Shown here in pieces: positions 1 to 7,515 of a stretch of 20,252 nt of DNA. Source of the DNA: a virus; the IMG/VR virus record IMGVR_UViG_3300030105_002524, positions 1 to 20,252 of that record; one strand, given 5' to 3'. Both the position numbers and the translations under genes were made by a program. Numbering within the stretch: the stretch's first letter is position 1; each line of letters starts with the position of its first letter. The notes under the pieces were generated by a model, which worked only from the letters and a program-made list of their open reading frames with translations, was not told the DNA's origin and searched no databases.

Positions 1-1
1 T

Positions 2-1114
2 AGCAGTAGTAATAACACTCTATTTTCTGTAGATACTGTTAATGATAAAATTTTCATTAATTCATCTATTGTGATGACAGGTAAAAGTTCTATTAGTGGT
101 TCCACACAAAGAATACAACTTGAAGAATATTTTGCTCAAATACCTAGACCATTTTTATATGCTACAGAAACAAAAGACTGGGGAAGTATAGATGACGGAA
201 ATGAGTTGGTGGAAGAAATAACTGTAACAGGAGCTGCTCTTGGAGATTTTGCTAGAGCTTCTTTTAGTTTAGATGTGGCAGACCTAGAATTATCAGCACA
301 AGTTACAGCTGCAAATACAGTTACTGTTAGCTTAAGTAATAATACTGGAGGAGCTATAGATTTAGGAGAGGGAATTATTACAGTTTATGTTACTGAGAAA
401 GATAATATAGAAAATAAAAACCTTAACTTAATGATAACAGGAACTAATGCTGATGGCGTTGGTTCTGATGTTGGATGGTCAGTTGCAGCAGGAGGTATAC
501 ATATGAATACTGATGGTGCTGATAATGATCAAGTAATCCTATTTCCTAGAGGAGCAGCAGAAGCAGATCCTATTAATTCTTCTATGTGGGCAAGTACCAC
601 TTGGCAATCTGATTCTGAAGTTCATTGGGAATGTGCTATTGCAACAGGTGCTTCTATAGATCATAAAGCTATATTTGCTGGTTTAAAATTAACAGCAGTA
701 GGAACTTATGCTACAGATGCTGATCAAGCCTACTTCTTATATTCATCCGATGATGACATGGGAGCATTAACAACAAATGCTGATTTACATTTTGTTTACT
801 CTGTAGGTGGAACTGATTATATAACAGACTTAAAATTAGACGGAGTTCCAATAGCAATTTCTGCGGACCAAAAATATAGATTAAAAATAGAAGTGGATAG
901 TAATAGACAAGTATCAGCTTTTGTAAATGAGGTTCAGTATGGTTTAGTTACTTCAGCTACAGCTGGAGGAGGAACTCAAAGTGTTGCTACAACTAAATCT
1001 TTAGCACTTACAACAAATATTGGTTTAAAAGCTACTATTGGTGTTCAAGCTTTAACAGGTTCAGCTAAAGGATTAGGAATATTTTATGAAAGAATAAGTA
1101 GAATGATTGGATAA
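2..1114 (+). CDS. Putative virion head-fibre / decoration protein (5' truncated by window edge)
   Basis: The reading frame is open from base 2 with no stop. The GTG at 71 and ATG at 74 are therefore probably internal and the real start lies left of the window. The N-terminal part reads ...TLFSVDTVNDKIFINSS, typical of the end of a fibre segment. Bases about 215-394 encode a beta-rich module with the pattern GDFARASFSLDVADLELSAQ followed by VTAANTVTVSLSNNTGGAID, a small module recurrent in phage capsid and fibre proteins. The remaining ~210 residues are rich in Gly, Ala, Thr and Asp and look like a beta-sandwich (lectin- or LamG-like) domain ending in KGLGIFYERISRMIG. No signal peptide or membrane segment is visible. 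The position beside terminase and capsid genes suggests a virion surface protein, perhaps glycan-binding. The exact role is inferred. Confidence 0.6.
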   Translation, partial: SSSNNTLFSVDTVNDKIFINSSIVMTGKSSISGSTQRIQLEEYFAQIPRPFLYATETKDWGSIDDGNELVEEITVTGAALGDFARASFSLDVADLELSAQVTAANTVTVSLSNNTGGAIDLGEGIITVYVTEKDNIENKNLNLMITGTNADGVGSDVGWSVAAGGIHMNTDGADNDQVILFPRGAAEADPINSSMWASTTWQSDSEVHWECAIATGASIDHKAIFAGLKLTAVGTYATDADQAYFLYSSDDDMGALTTNADLHFVYSVGGTDYITDLKLDGVPIAISADQKYRLKIEVDSNRQVSAFVNEVQYGLVTSATAGGGTQSVATTKSLALTTNIGLKATIGVQALTGSAKGLGIFYERISRMIG

Positions 1115-1157
1115 TTGATATTGTTTAAATAGAATATTTTTACTATATTAGTGGAAA

Positions 1158-1176
1158 TTTAATTTAATATAATATT
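1158..1176 (+). promoter_or_regulatory. TTTAATTTAA leader element before the DUF1599-like gene
   Basis: The 19 bases before the ATG read tttaatttaatataatatt. The core TTTAATTTAA recurs upstream of 7516 and 10677 at nearly the same distance (18-21 nt before ATG) and again before the terminase gene. It may be a phage promoter element or an A/T-rich translation-initiation leader. A weak promoter candidate lies just upstream (TTG at 1121, TATATTAG at 1144, spacer 20). Confidence 0.4.
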
Positions 1177-1557
1177 ATGAAAAACACAGAACAACTCATA
1201 GAGGAGATGTGTGAATCTATGAAAAATCTTCTAATAGAGAAGAACAGAAACTATGGCGATTCAGCCACCAACCCATCAAATGTATTTTCAGACGGATCAG
1301 CAGTAGATTCTATATGTGCACGTATAGACGATAAACTTATGCGTATACAGAATAAAGGAATAAATGACAAAACAGAAGATACTATATCAGACCTTATAGG
1401 TTATTTAATACTTTTAAAGGTGGCTATGTTTAAAGAGAAAGATGAAGAATATAATGAACGTAAAAACATTATAGATGAGGGTGGTTTCGTTTCTGTAAAT
1501 GGTCACATAATGAGCACCAGTGAAGATTTAAATATATTTTACGAAAATAAAAAATAA
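1177..1557 (+). CDS. DUF1599 / Nmad1-like protein (nucleotide-modification-associated domain)
   Basis: The 126-aa all-helical protein carries three blocks typical of the DUF1599 (Nmad1) family: KNRNYGDS near residues 23-30, ARIDDKLMRI near 48-57, and EDTISDLIGYLILLKVA near 66-82. Family members occur in many phages and have been linked by context to modified nucleotides or nucleotide metabolism. No activity can be read from the sequence here. The ATG at 1177 follows the TTTAATTTAA leader and the stop overlaps the next start (TAATG), so it heads a coupled cluster. Three of its four arginines are CGT, while neighbouring genes use AGA almost exclusively, which hints at separate ancestry. A MazG-like NTP pyrophosphatase is the main alternative. 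Confidence 0.6.
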   Translation: MKNTEQLIEEMCESMKNLLIEKNRNYGDSATNPSNVFSDGSAVDSICARIDDKLMRIQNKGINDKTEDTISDLIGYLILLKVAMFKEKDEEYNERKNIIDEGGFVSVNGHIMSTSEDLNIFYENKK

Positions 1558-1838
1558 TGGAATTAGAATCAATAAATCCTATCATTAGGAAAATTACTAT
1601 AGGAGATTTAAAACAAGGACTTACATATAAAGTAGGTCAATTAATGCACAGTGGAAGTATTGAAATCACAGCTATTATACAAGATGAAGCTGCTTGGTAT
1701 AAGCACCAACAAGTTGTATATGATGTTTATGTTAAAACTAGAGGGGATGAATTTTCAAGACCTTGGAAAAGGTTTTTTGATCAACCCACTGCTATAGAGT
1801 TCGATATTCAGGAGAGAGATAAATACGAAATTAATTAA
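1557..1838 (+). CDS. Conserved-looking hypothetical protein
   Basis: This 93-aa soluble protein is not assigned to a family. It reads as a compact alpha/beta fold: an N-terminal IRKITIGDLKQGLTYKVGQ strand-helix, a central QQVVYDVYVKTRGDE beta hairpin, and a C-terminal WKRFFDQPTAIEFDI segment. No signal peptide or membrane segment is visible. It starts within the TAATG stop-start overlap with the preceding gene and ends 1 nt before the next ATG, so translational coupling in the same operon is likely. Small proteins with a similar 'YDVYVK...WK.F...P..IE' layout are, from memory, common in Bacteroidota phages, but no function is proposed. Confidence 0.75.
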   Translation: MELESINPIIRKITIGDLKQGLTYKVGQLMHSGSIEITAIIQDEAAWYKHQQVVYDVYVKTRGDEFSRPWKRFFDQPTAIEFDIQERDKYEIN

Positions 1839-1839
1839 T

Positions 1840-2421
1840 ATGAGACCAGTTAAAGATTGTTATTTTGTTCAGGTAGAAAAAACCCATGAAGATACTGTAA
1901 TATTGAATGGTAAAGAGTTATTTATGAATGTAACTTTTGATGAAATGAGACACGCTAGACAATATGGTACGGTTATTGCATTACCCCAGGGTTTACCTAA
2001 AAATATAAAACTAGATATAAAAGAAGGAGATAAAGTTTATTGTCATCATTTTTTAGTCAGTGAGAATAATAAGGTTAAATACCATGAAAAAGAAAATGTA
2101 TATAGTACCCATTGGAATAATATATACGCTAGAGTTAGAAAAGGCAAATTGAAAATGTTAACTCATTGGAATTTTATAAAACAAAAAATAGAAGATGAAT
2201 CTAACTATATGACTAAATCTGGAATATATACAAAACCAGAAGCAGAAGATGAAGAGTTATATGGATATGTAGAATATTTAAATAAAGATCTTAAAGATAT
2301 GGGCGTTAAGAAGGGTGACGAGATAGTGTTTTCTACAAATTCTGAATATGACATGCAAATAGAAGGTGATAAATTATTAAGAATGCGTAACTTTGATATA
2401 CTAGCCAAAATTGAAAAATAA
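1840..2421 (+). CDS. Tandem GroES-like (Cpn10) co-chaperonin, two barrels in one chain
   Basis: The C-terminal half (residues ~107-193) aligns by eye to a whole GroES subunit: strand LTHWNFIKQKIEDE, a mobile-loop-like KSGIYTKPEA (126-135), YGYVEYLN, VKKGDEIVFS (156-165), and the closing LLRMRNFDILAKIE (179-192), close to the GroES ending 'yLilRe.DILAvie'. The N-terminal half (~4-99) repeats the plan: FVQVEKTHEDTVILNG with a VIL tripeptide like the GroEL-binding IVL, YGTVIALP (42-49), EGDKVYCHHF (62-71) and a final IYARV. GroES is about 95 aa and T4 gp31 111 aa, so 193 aa fits two domains, as in chloroplast Cpn20. GroES caps GroEL during folding; the likely client here is the capsid protein. 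The GroES-like reading is fairly secure for the C-terminal half and more tentative for the N-terminal half. Confidence 0.72.
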   Translation: MRPVKDCYFVQVEKTHEDTVILNGKELFMNVTFDEMRHARQYGTVIALPQGLPKNIKLDIKEGDKVYCHHFLVSENNKVKYHEKENVYSTHWNNIYARVRKGKLKMLTHWNFIKQKIEDESNYMTKSGIYTKPEAEDEELYGYVEYLNKDLKDMGVKKGDEIVFSTNSEYDMQIEGDKLLRMRNFDILAKIEK

Positions 2422-2720
2422 TGGAAAATGAGAAATTAGTATATATATGTATGGAAAACTCATACAACTTAATCACAGGTAAAAAATCAATAGAATATAT
2501 ATTGGAAAATAGTAATTATCCTTATTTTCTTTGGAATATTATTGGAGATGAAGTAGAAGATGAATTATTTGAGGAGTATGTAGATTTAATAATAGATCAC
2601 TATGAACATTATGAAGATTATGAAAAGTGTGCTGAACTTTTAAACATTAAGAATTATGGTAAAAAAACAAGGAATAAGTATAAAAGAAAAATTAAACAAG
2701 CTAGTACAATCTGGGAATGA
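2421..2720 (+). CDS. Hypothetical acidic protein with basic tail
   Basis: This 99-aa protein is of unrecognised family. It is strongly acidic and rich in Tyr and Glu in the middle (for example EVEDELFEEYVDLIIDHYEH), then turns sharply basic in its last ~20 residues (GKKTRNKYKRKIKQ). That tail is encoded within the 65-nt overlap with the next gene. It starts in a TAATG overlap with the GroES-like gene, so translation is probably coupled. Helical content looks high and no membrane segment or catalytic motif is visible. An A7 run (2661-2667) lies at the start of the overlap. Confidence 0.65.
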   Translation: MENEKLVYICMENSYNLITGKKSIEYILENSNYPYFLWNIIGDEVEDELFEEYVDLIIDHYEHYEDYEKCAELLNIKNYGKKTRNKYKRKIKQASTIWE

Positions 2721-2958
2721 AGCTTTTGATCTTTTACTTGAAGAAGTTAAAAAACCTATAGATCCAGAACTACAAGATGATAAATCTAGGAATGCTATGA
2801 AAGCAAAGAAAGAATGTTTTATGGATGCTCAAGAAATATTATTAGCTATTAGTAAGATTCAAAAACAAATGATAGAAGGTACTGATTTAGAAAAATCACA
2901 AGAAGATGATGAAAAATCTTTTAAAGCTGGATTCTCAGAAAAGTATGCTAAAAAATAG
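2656..2958 (+). CDS. Small helical protein upstream of terminase, unknown function
   Basis: This 100-aa mainly helical protein has segments SIKEKLNKLVQSGNEAFDLL, DKSRNAMKAKKECFMDAQEI and ISKIQKQMIEG, and an acidic EKSQEDDEKS stretch before a basic C-terminus. It starts at ATG 2656 inside the preceding gene (65-nt overlap, +1 frame), and no later in-frame ATG keeps the conserved-looking N-terminal helix. It ends 48 nt before the terminase ATG. Its position directly upstream of the large terminase is where small terminase subunits often sit, but no helix-turn-helix or other terminase-specific feature is visible, so that role is only a positional guess. Confidence 0.7.
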   Translation: MVKKQGISIKEKLNKLVQSGNEAFDLLLEEVKKPIDPELQDDKSRNAMKAKKECFMDAQEILLAISKIQKQMIEGTDLEKSQEDDEKSFKAGFSEKYAKK

Positions 2959-2967
2959 AGAGTACAA

Positions 2968-2985
2968 TTTAATTTATTATATTTG
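2968..2985 (+). promoter_or_regulatory. Candidate promoter / leader for the terminase gene
   Basis: The TTTAATTTA element at 2968 runs into TATATTTG (2978-2985), a match to the Bacteroidota -7 element TAnnTTTG. A TTG box about 19-21 bp upstream is not evident, so support is partial. A transcript starting about 5 nt downstream would have a leader of roughly 17 nt before ATG 3007. Confidence 0.45.
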
Positions 2986-3006
2986 CATAATTGGCTAAAA
3001 TTTATT

Positions 3007-5031
3007 ATGACAGGTTATATAAAAGTAAGTGGTTTAAAATTTAAGCTTCCTATAAAGCCTAAGAAAAAAGATATATTGTTTTATGATCTAAAAAATAAAG
3101 ATCAAAAATGGAGAAGGACAGAAATGCCTAATGGACTCCATGAAGAAACTATATCTAAATATTCTTGGTTTATAGACCAGGAATTTAAAAGAAGGAAGGA
3201 AGGAATTTGGTTTATGAATAATGGTGAATCTACCTACATAACAGGAGAGCATTATTATTATTTAAACTGGTGTAAGATGGATATAGGTTATCCTGAATAT
3301 AGAGATAGAGATAGGAGGTTTTTTATTTTTTGGGAAATATGCAAACAGGACCAAGACTGTTTCGGTATGATAATGGTTAAACATAGAAGAGAAGGAGCTT
3401 CATATAAAGGAGCTTCTATGCTATTGCACGAAATAACATCTAGGTATAATTCTCATGGAGGAATAGTAAGTAAAACTGGTGCTGATGCTAAATCATTATT
3501 TACAGACAAGCTTGTTTATATGTTTAGGAGTCTTCCATTTTTTTTCCAACCTATTATAGATGGTAGCGATAATCCTAAAAGCACACTTAGTTTTAATACA
3601 CCTGGTCAAAAGATAACTAAGAATTATTCTAAGGTTACTCAATCTGAAGCTTTGAATAGTAGAATAGATTGGAGGAATACTAGAGAGAACTCATATGACT
3701 CTGTAAAACTTATAAGATATTTATGTGACGAGGCTGGTAAATGGACAGAGGCTAGTGTAGAGAAAAATTGGGAAGTTGTTAGATCTTGTTTAACATTAGG
3801 AGACAAAATAATAGGAAAGTGTTTTATGCCTTCTACTGTAAATGAGTTAGAAGTTTCTGGTGGTGAGAAATTTAAAAATATATGGTGTGATAGTGATATA
3901 AAAGAAAGAGATGCTAATGGAAGAACTAGATCAGGAATGTACTCGTATTTTACCCCAGCGTATGATGGGTATGAAGGTTTTATAGATAAGTATGGAATGT
4001 CAGTAATAGATGATCCTACAAAAGAACAATCTAAATTTATAGGTAAAGTTATAGGAGCTAAAGAATATCTTCAAAATGTTAGAGACGCTTACAAGAATAA
4101 CACAACTAAACTTTCTGAAGAGAAGAGACAAAGACCCTTTAGTATAGAAGAAGCTTTTAGAAGTGACTCAAGATACAGTCCTTTTGATGTTGAAAGAATA
4201 TATCAACAAATGGATTATAACGAAGAAGCTACAAACTTAGTAGTTAAAGGTGATTTTGTATGGCAGAAAGGACTAAAAGATACAATGGTATTATGGCAAC
4301 CAGGATCTCAGGGTAGATGGAGAATATCTTGGATACCTCCAGAAGAGAGAAGAAATAACACTACATTAAAATGGGGTAAAAAATCTCCTGGTAATGAAAT
4401 AGAAATGGTGGCGGGATGTGATCCATATGACCATGATACAACTACTGATGGTAGAAGATCTGACGCAGCTTGTTATGTATATAAAAAGTTTAGCATGATA
4501 GATGATTTCTCAAATCAGTTTGTTTGTGAATATATAGCCAGACCTCCTAAGGCGGAGATGTTTTATGAAGATGTTTTAAAGACCTGTGTTTTTTATGGGT
4601 GCCCAATACTTATAGAGAATAATAAAATAGGGATAATAAAATACTTTGAGAGAAGGGGTTATTTAAATTATTTAATGGATAGACCAGAGTCTACACATAC
4701 TGAAAATTCTAGAAGACAAAAAACAAAAGGTATACCTTCTACAGGGGTGGCTGTTTTAAATGCACAAACAGAAGCTATTGCTAGTTATGTATATGATTAT
4801 GTTGGACTTAATAATGAAACTGAAGAAATGGGAAGATGTTATTTTAATAGGCTGTTAGATGATTGGAGTAGATTTGAACCAAACAATAGAACTAAATATG
4901 ATGCTACAGTAGCTTCTAGTTTAGCTTTATTAGGATCACAAAAACATGCAATAGCAAAGAAAATGACAAAAATAAAACTTAACTTTGTTAAGAAATATAG
5001 AAATACAGGATTAATATCTAAGAAAATATAG
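3007..5031 (+). CDS. terL: Terminase large subunit (ATPase and nuclease of the packaging motor)
   Basis: This is the ATP-driven motor that pumps DNA into the prohead and cuts it. Numbered from ATG 3007 (674 aa): a Walker A-like HRREGASYK at 126-134, preceded by MIMVK; a Walker B LIRYLCDEAGKW at 235-246 with Asp-Glu; a coupling-type segment FMPSTVNELEVSGGEKF; and an RNase H-like nuclease with candidate metal ligands Asp472 (GCDPYDHD), Glu537 (ILIENNK) and Asp632 (KYDATVASS). Length and the 'STVNE...GGEKF' style resemble crAss-like terminases. An in-frame TTG at 2983 lies inside the promoter-like TATATTTG, so I chose ATG 3007. The TAG stop directly abuts the portal ATG. Confidence 0.93.
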   Translation: MTGYIKVSGLKFKLPIKPKKKDILFYDLKNKDQKWRRTEMPNGLHEETISKYSWFIDQEFKRRKEGIWFMNNGESTYITGEHYYYLNWCKMDIGYPEYRDRDRRFFIFWEICKQDQDCFGMIMVKHRREGASYKGASMLLHEITSRYNSHGGIVSKTGADAKSLFTDKLVYMFRSLPFFFQPIIDGSDNPKSTLSFNTPGQKITKNYSKVTQSEALNSRIDWRNTRENSYDSVKLIRYLCDEAGKWTEASVEKNWEVVRSCLTLGDKIIGKCFMPSTVNELEVSGGEKFKNIWCDSDIKERDANGRTRSGMYSYFTPAYDGYEGFIDKYGMSVIDDPTKEQSKFIGKVIGAKEYLQNVRDAYKNNTTKLSEEKRQRPFSIEEAFRSDSRYSPFDVERIYQQMDYNEEATNLVVKGDFVWQKGLKDTMVLWQPGSQGRWRISWIPPEERRNNTTLKWGKKSPGNEIEMVAGCDPYDHDTTTDGRRSDAACYVYKKFSMIDDFSNQFVCEYIARPPKAEMFYEDVLKTCVFYGCPILIENNKIGIIKYFERRGYLNYLMDRPESTHTENSRRQKTKGIPSTGVAVLNAQTEAIASYVYDYVGLNNETEEMGRCYFNRLLDDWSRFEPNNRTKYDATVASSLALLGSQKHAIAKKMTKIKLNFVKKYRNTGLISKKI

Positions 5032-7428
5032 ATGGAAAAAAAATATGAACTAATAGGAGGTTACCCTACCGTTTTTGCAACCAATGAAGAAAAAGCTACA
5101 AAAGAATATGGTCTTCAATACATTAAAACTATGTATTCTGATTGGAAAAATAATACCGAACTAGCTTATCAGGATAAAAAAAGAAGTTTTCATAAAATGA
5201 GAGCTTATGCAGAAGGTACTCAGAGTGTAGCTAAATATAAAGATTTATTAGACGTTGAGGGAGATTCTTCTTATATGAATATAGATTGGACTCCAGTATC
5301 TACTATACCTAAATTTGTTGATGTTGTTTGTGGAGATATGACAAATAGAGAGTTTGCTATAAAAGCTAACGCTATAGATGATAAATCTGTGATCAAAAGA
5401 AAAAAAGCTATGAAAACACTAATGGCTGATATGATTACTTCTAAGGTAAGATCTCAACTTACTGAATTAACTGGAAATAATTATAAAAAAGACGGATTTG
5501 TTCCTGAAGATATGGAAGAAATAGAAATGTTTATGAATCTGAATTATAAGCAAGCACATGAAATATCATTAGAAACGGGAATAGAATTTATTTTACAACA
5601 AAATGATTTTGACGAAATTAAAAAGAAATCTATAAGAGATCTAGTGGTTGTTGGTACTGCTGCTTTAAAAACTTATATAGACCCATCAGAAGGTATAAAA
5701 ATAAAATATGTAGATCCTGTTAATTTAATTACTTCTTATTCAGAGTCTTCAGATTATAAAAATATACAACACGCTGGAGAAGTGTATAATATTACTATAG
5801 GTGAATTAAAAACAATAGCTGGAGATCAATTTACAGATGAAGAGTATGAAGATATAGCAACAAAACATTCTAACAAAGCTTCTGATAATGATAATTTATT
5901 TGGTAGATCTTTTTCTAACCATGGAACTTACTCTAGTGAATATGACAAATTTTCTATAGAAATAATGGATTGTGAGTTTATATCAACTTATGATTTAAAT
6001 TATGAAAAAAAAGAAAATTCATTTGGAGGTTATTCTGTAAGTAAAAGAAAAAAAGGATATAAGGTTCCAAAAAAATCAAAACATAAAAGGGAAAAAATAA
6101 ATAGTACAGTAAAAGTTGTTTATAGTGGTAAGTATGTAGTTGGAACAAATTATATATTTGATTATGGTTTAGCTAAAAATATGTCAAGACCTAAGTCTAA
6201 TTTATCTGAGACTAGATTATCTTACATAGTATATAGTCCTAATTTAAATAGAATGAGTAATGTTTCTTTAGTTCAAAGAATGATACCTTTTGCTGATCAA
6301 ATCCAATTAGCTCATTTAAAGATGCAACAGGTTATGGCTAAAGCTAGACCAAAGGGAGCAGCTTTTGAAATAGGATCTTTAGAAAATGTATCTAAAGGAG
6401 ATGGAGGAACATTTACTCCCCTAGAGCTTCAAGAAATATACGATCAAACTGGTAATATATATTATAGAAGAACTGATGATGAAGGAATAGCTTCTAATAC
6501 TGTTCCTATACAAGAGTTAGAAAATGGTATAGGTAGAGATATGATGCAACTTATACAAATATACCAACATAATTTAAATATGATACGTGACGTTACTGGT
6601 GTTAATGAAGCTAGAGACGGTGCTAAACCTTCTAGCGAAGCACTTGTAGGTGTTCAAAAAATACAACTTATGGCATCTAATAATGCTACTAGATCTATAG
6701 ACGATGGTTTTACTAAGATTGTTGAAAATTTAGCAAAGTCTTTATCTATGAAACTTCAAGATATTGTAGAGTATGATAAACCTTTAAAAGGTTATATGTC
6801 TGCTATTGGTAGTGCTTCTATGAAAACAATAGAGATAAATAAAAATATATCTCTTCATGATTTTGGTATAGGAATAGAAGTTGCTCCTGATGAAGAAGAA
6901 AAAGCTAGGCTTGAACAATCTATACAAATGTCATTGGCTCAAAAAGAATTAAGATTAGAAGATGCTATAAATATTAGAGATATTAATAATCCTAAATTAG
7001 CATCAAGAATGTTAATATTAAGAAGAAAGAAATATCAAGAAGAGCAAATGAAAATGTCTCAAGGTCAAGCACAAGCTAATTCACAACAACAACAGCAATC
7101 TGCTCAAGTGGCAGCACAAATGAAACAAGGAGAAATGCAAATGCAAGCTCAAATGGATGCTAAAATGAAAGAAATGGATTCTCAATTTGAAATGCAGAAA
7201 ATGCAGATGGAGTATCAAATGAAAAATCAATTTGAGGAACAGTCACATATGAGAAGATTAAAAGAAATAGATGCAGGTAATATGGGTAAAGTAGCAGCTA
7301 ATCAAGTTCAAGGAGAATCTAGAGAGAAATCTGCTGCAAAAAGTGCTCATTACCAATCTAAAATGATAGAGCAAAGAAAAGGTAAGGATGAACCTATAAG
7401 CGATCCAGACATGATGATGGAAATGTAA
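5032..7428 (+). CDS. Portal protein
   Basis: The 798-aa protein follows the terminase with no gap and precedes scaffold and capsid genes, the classic portal position. It forms the dodecameric ring at one capsid vertex through which DNA passes and to which terminase and tail dock. Portal-like features include a long alpha/beta stem and clip region, with YVDPVNLITSYSESSDYKNI near 230, and the segment YQHNLNMIRDVTGVNEARDG near 510-530, followed by PSSEALVGVQKIQLM, a pattern shared by portals of Bacteroidota podophages. Residues ~670-742 are a Gln/Met-rich coiled coil, perhaps a barrel or core-facing extension. A basic insert (KRKKGYKVPKKSKHKREK) lies near 340-360. Length fits crAss-like portals. 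Confidence 0.88.
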   Translation: MEKKYELIGGYPTVFATNEEKATKEYGLQYIKTMYSDWKNNTELAYQDKKRSFHKMRAYAEGTQSVAKYKDLLDVEGDSSYMNIDWTPVSTIPKFVDVVCGDMTNREFAIKANAIDDKSVIKRKKAMKTLMADMITSKVRSQLTELTGNNYKKDGFVPEDMEEIEMFMNLNYKQAHEISLETGIEFILQQNDFDEIKKKSIRDLVVVGTAALKTYIDPSEGIKIKYVDPVNLITSYSESSDYKNIQHAGEVYNITIGELKTIAGDQFTDEEYEDIATKHSNKASDNDNLFGRSFSNHGTYSSEYDKFSIEIMDCEFISTYDLNYEKKENSFGGYSVSKRKKGYKVPKKSKHKREKINSTVKVVYSGKYVVGTNYIFDYGLAKNMSRPKSNLSETRLSYIVYSPNLNRMSNVSLVQRMIPFADQIQLAHLKMQQVMAKARPKGAAFEIGSLENVSKGDGGTFTPLELQEIYDQTGNIYYRRTDDEGIASNTVPIQELENGIGRDMMQLIQIYQHNLNMIRDVTGVNEARDGAKPSSEALVGVQKIQLMASNNATRSIDDGFTKIVENLAKSLSMKLQDIVEYDKPLKGYMSAIGSASMKTIEINKNISLHDFGIGIEVAPDEEEKARLEQSIQMSLAQKELRLEDAINIRDINNPKLASRMLILRRKKYQEEQMKMSQGQAQANSQQQQQSAQVAAQMKQGEMQMQAQMDAKMKEMDSQFEMQKMQMEYQMKNQFEEQSHMRRLKEIDAGNMGKVAANQVQGESREKSAAKSAHYQSKMIEQRKGKDEPISDPDMMMEM

Positions 7429-7452
7429 AAAAGAAAAAAAACTTATGGATAG

Positions 7453-7483
7453 TTTGATTATATCTATATAATTCATATTTTTG
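7453..7483 (+). promoter_or_regulatory. Bacteroidota-type promoter for the capsid operon
   Basis: TTTG at 7453-7456 and TATTTTTG at 7476-7483 are separated by exactly 19 bp, matching the Bacteroidota housekeeping-sigma consensus TTTG-N19-TAnnTTTG. The start of transcription would be near 7488, about 28 nt before ATG 7516. It would drive the scaffold, capsid and small capsid-associated genes, giving them expression separate from terminase and portal. Confidence 0.72.
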
Positions 7484-7494
7484 CAAAAAAGAGT

Positions 7495-7515
7495 TTTAAT
7501 TTAATACAATATAAT
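7495..7515 (+). promoter_or_regulatory. TTTAATTTAA leader element before the scaffold-like gene
   Basis: The TTTAATTTAATAcAATATAAT stretch ends directly at ATG 7516 and is nearly identical to the leader at 1158-1176. Here it lies downstream of a good promoter, so it would be in the 5' untranslated region, which favours a translational role over a promoter role. Confidence 0.45.

Noticed and set aside
71-76. GTG 71 or ATG 74 as the true start of the first gene
   Set aside because: The frame is open to the window edge and the upstream residues continue a fibre-like pattern, so the gene is truncated, not starting here.
2660-2667. Canonical -1 frameshift heptamer at the A7 run
   Set aside because: The downstream gene is in the +1 frame and the heptamer phase does not fit X XXY YYZ; a +1 slip remains only a possibility and is listed as such.
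2656-2958. Firm assignment as small terminase subunit
   Set aside because: Only its position supports this; no DNA-binding helix-turn-helix or family motif is visible.
5029-5034. TAG read-through (stop reassignment, as in some crAss-like phages) fusing terminase and portal
   Set aside because: TAG is directly followed by the portal ATG, both proteins are complete at that point, no in-frame TAG interrupts a long gene, and TAA and TGA are also used as stops.
6154-6161. TATATTTG inside the portal gene as an internal promoter
   Set aside because: No TTG box lies at about 19-21 bp upstream and the site is coding; a chance match is likely in AT-rich DNA.
7258-7476. Minus-strand open frame opposite the portal 3' end
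   Set aside because: It is the reverse reading of the Lys/Met-rich portal tail and intergenic region, lacks an initiation context, and crosses the capsid promoter.
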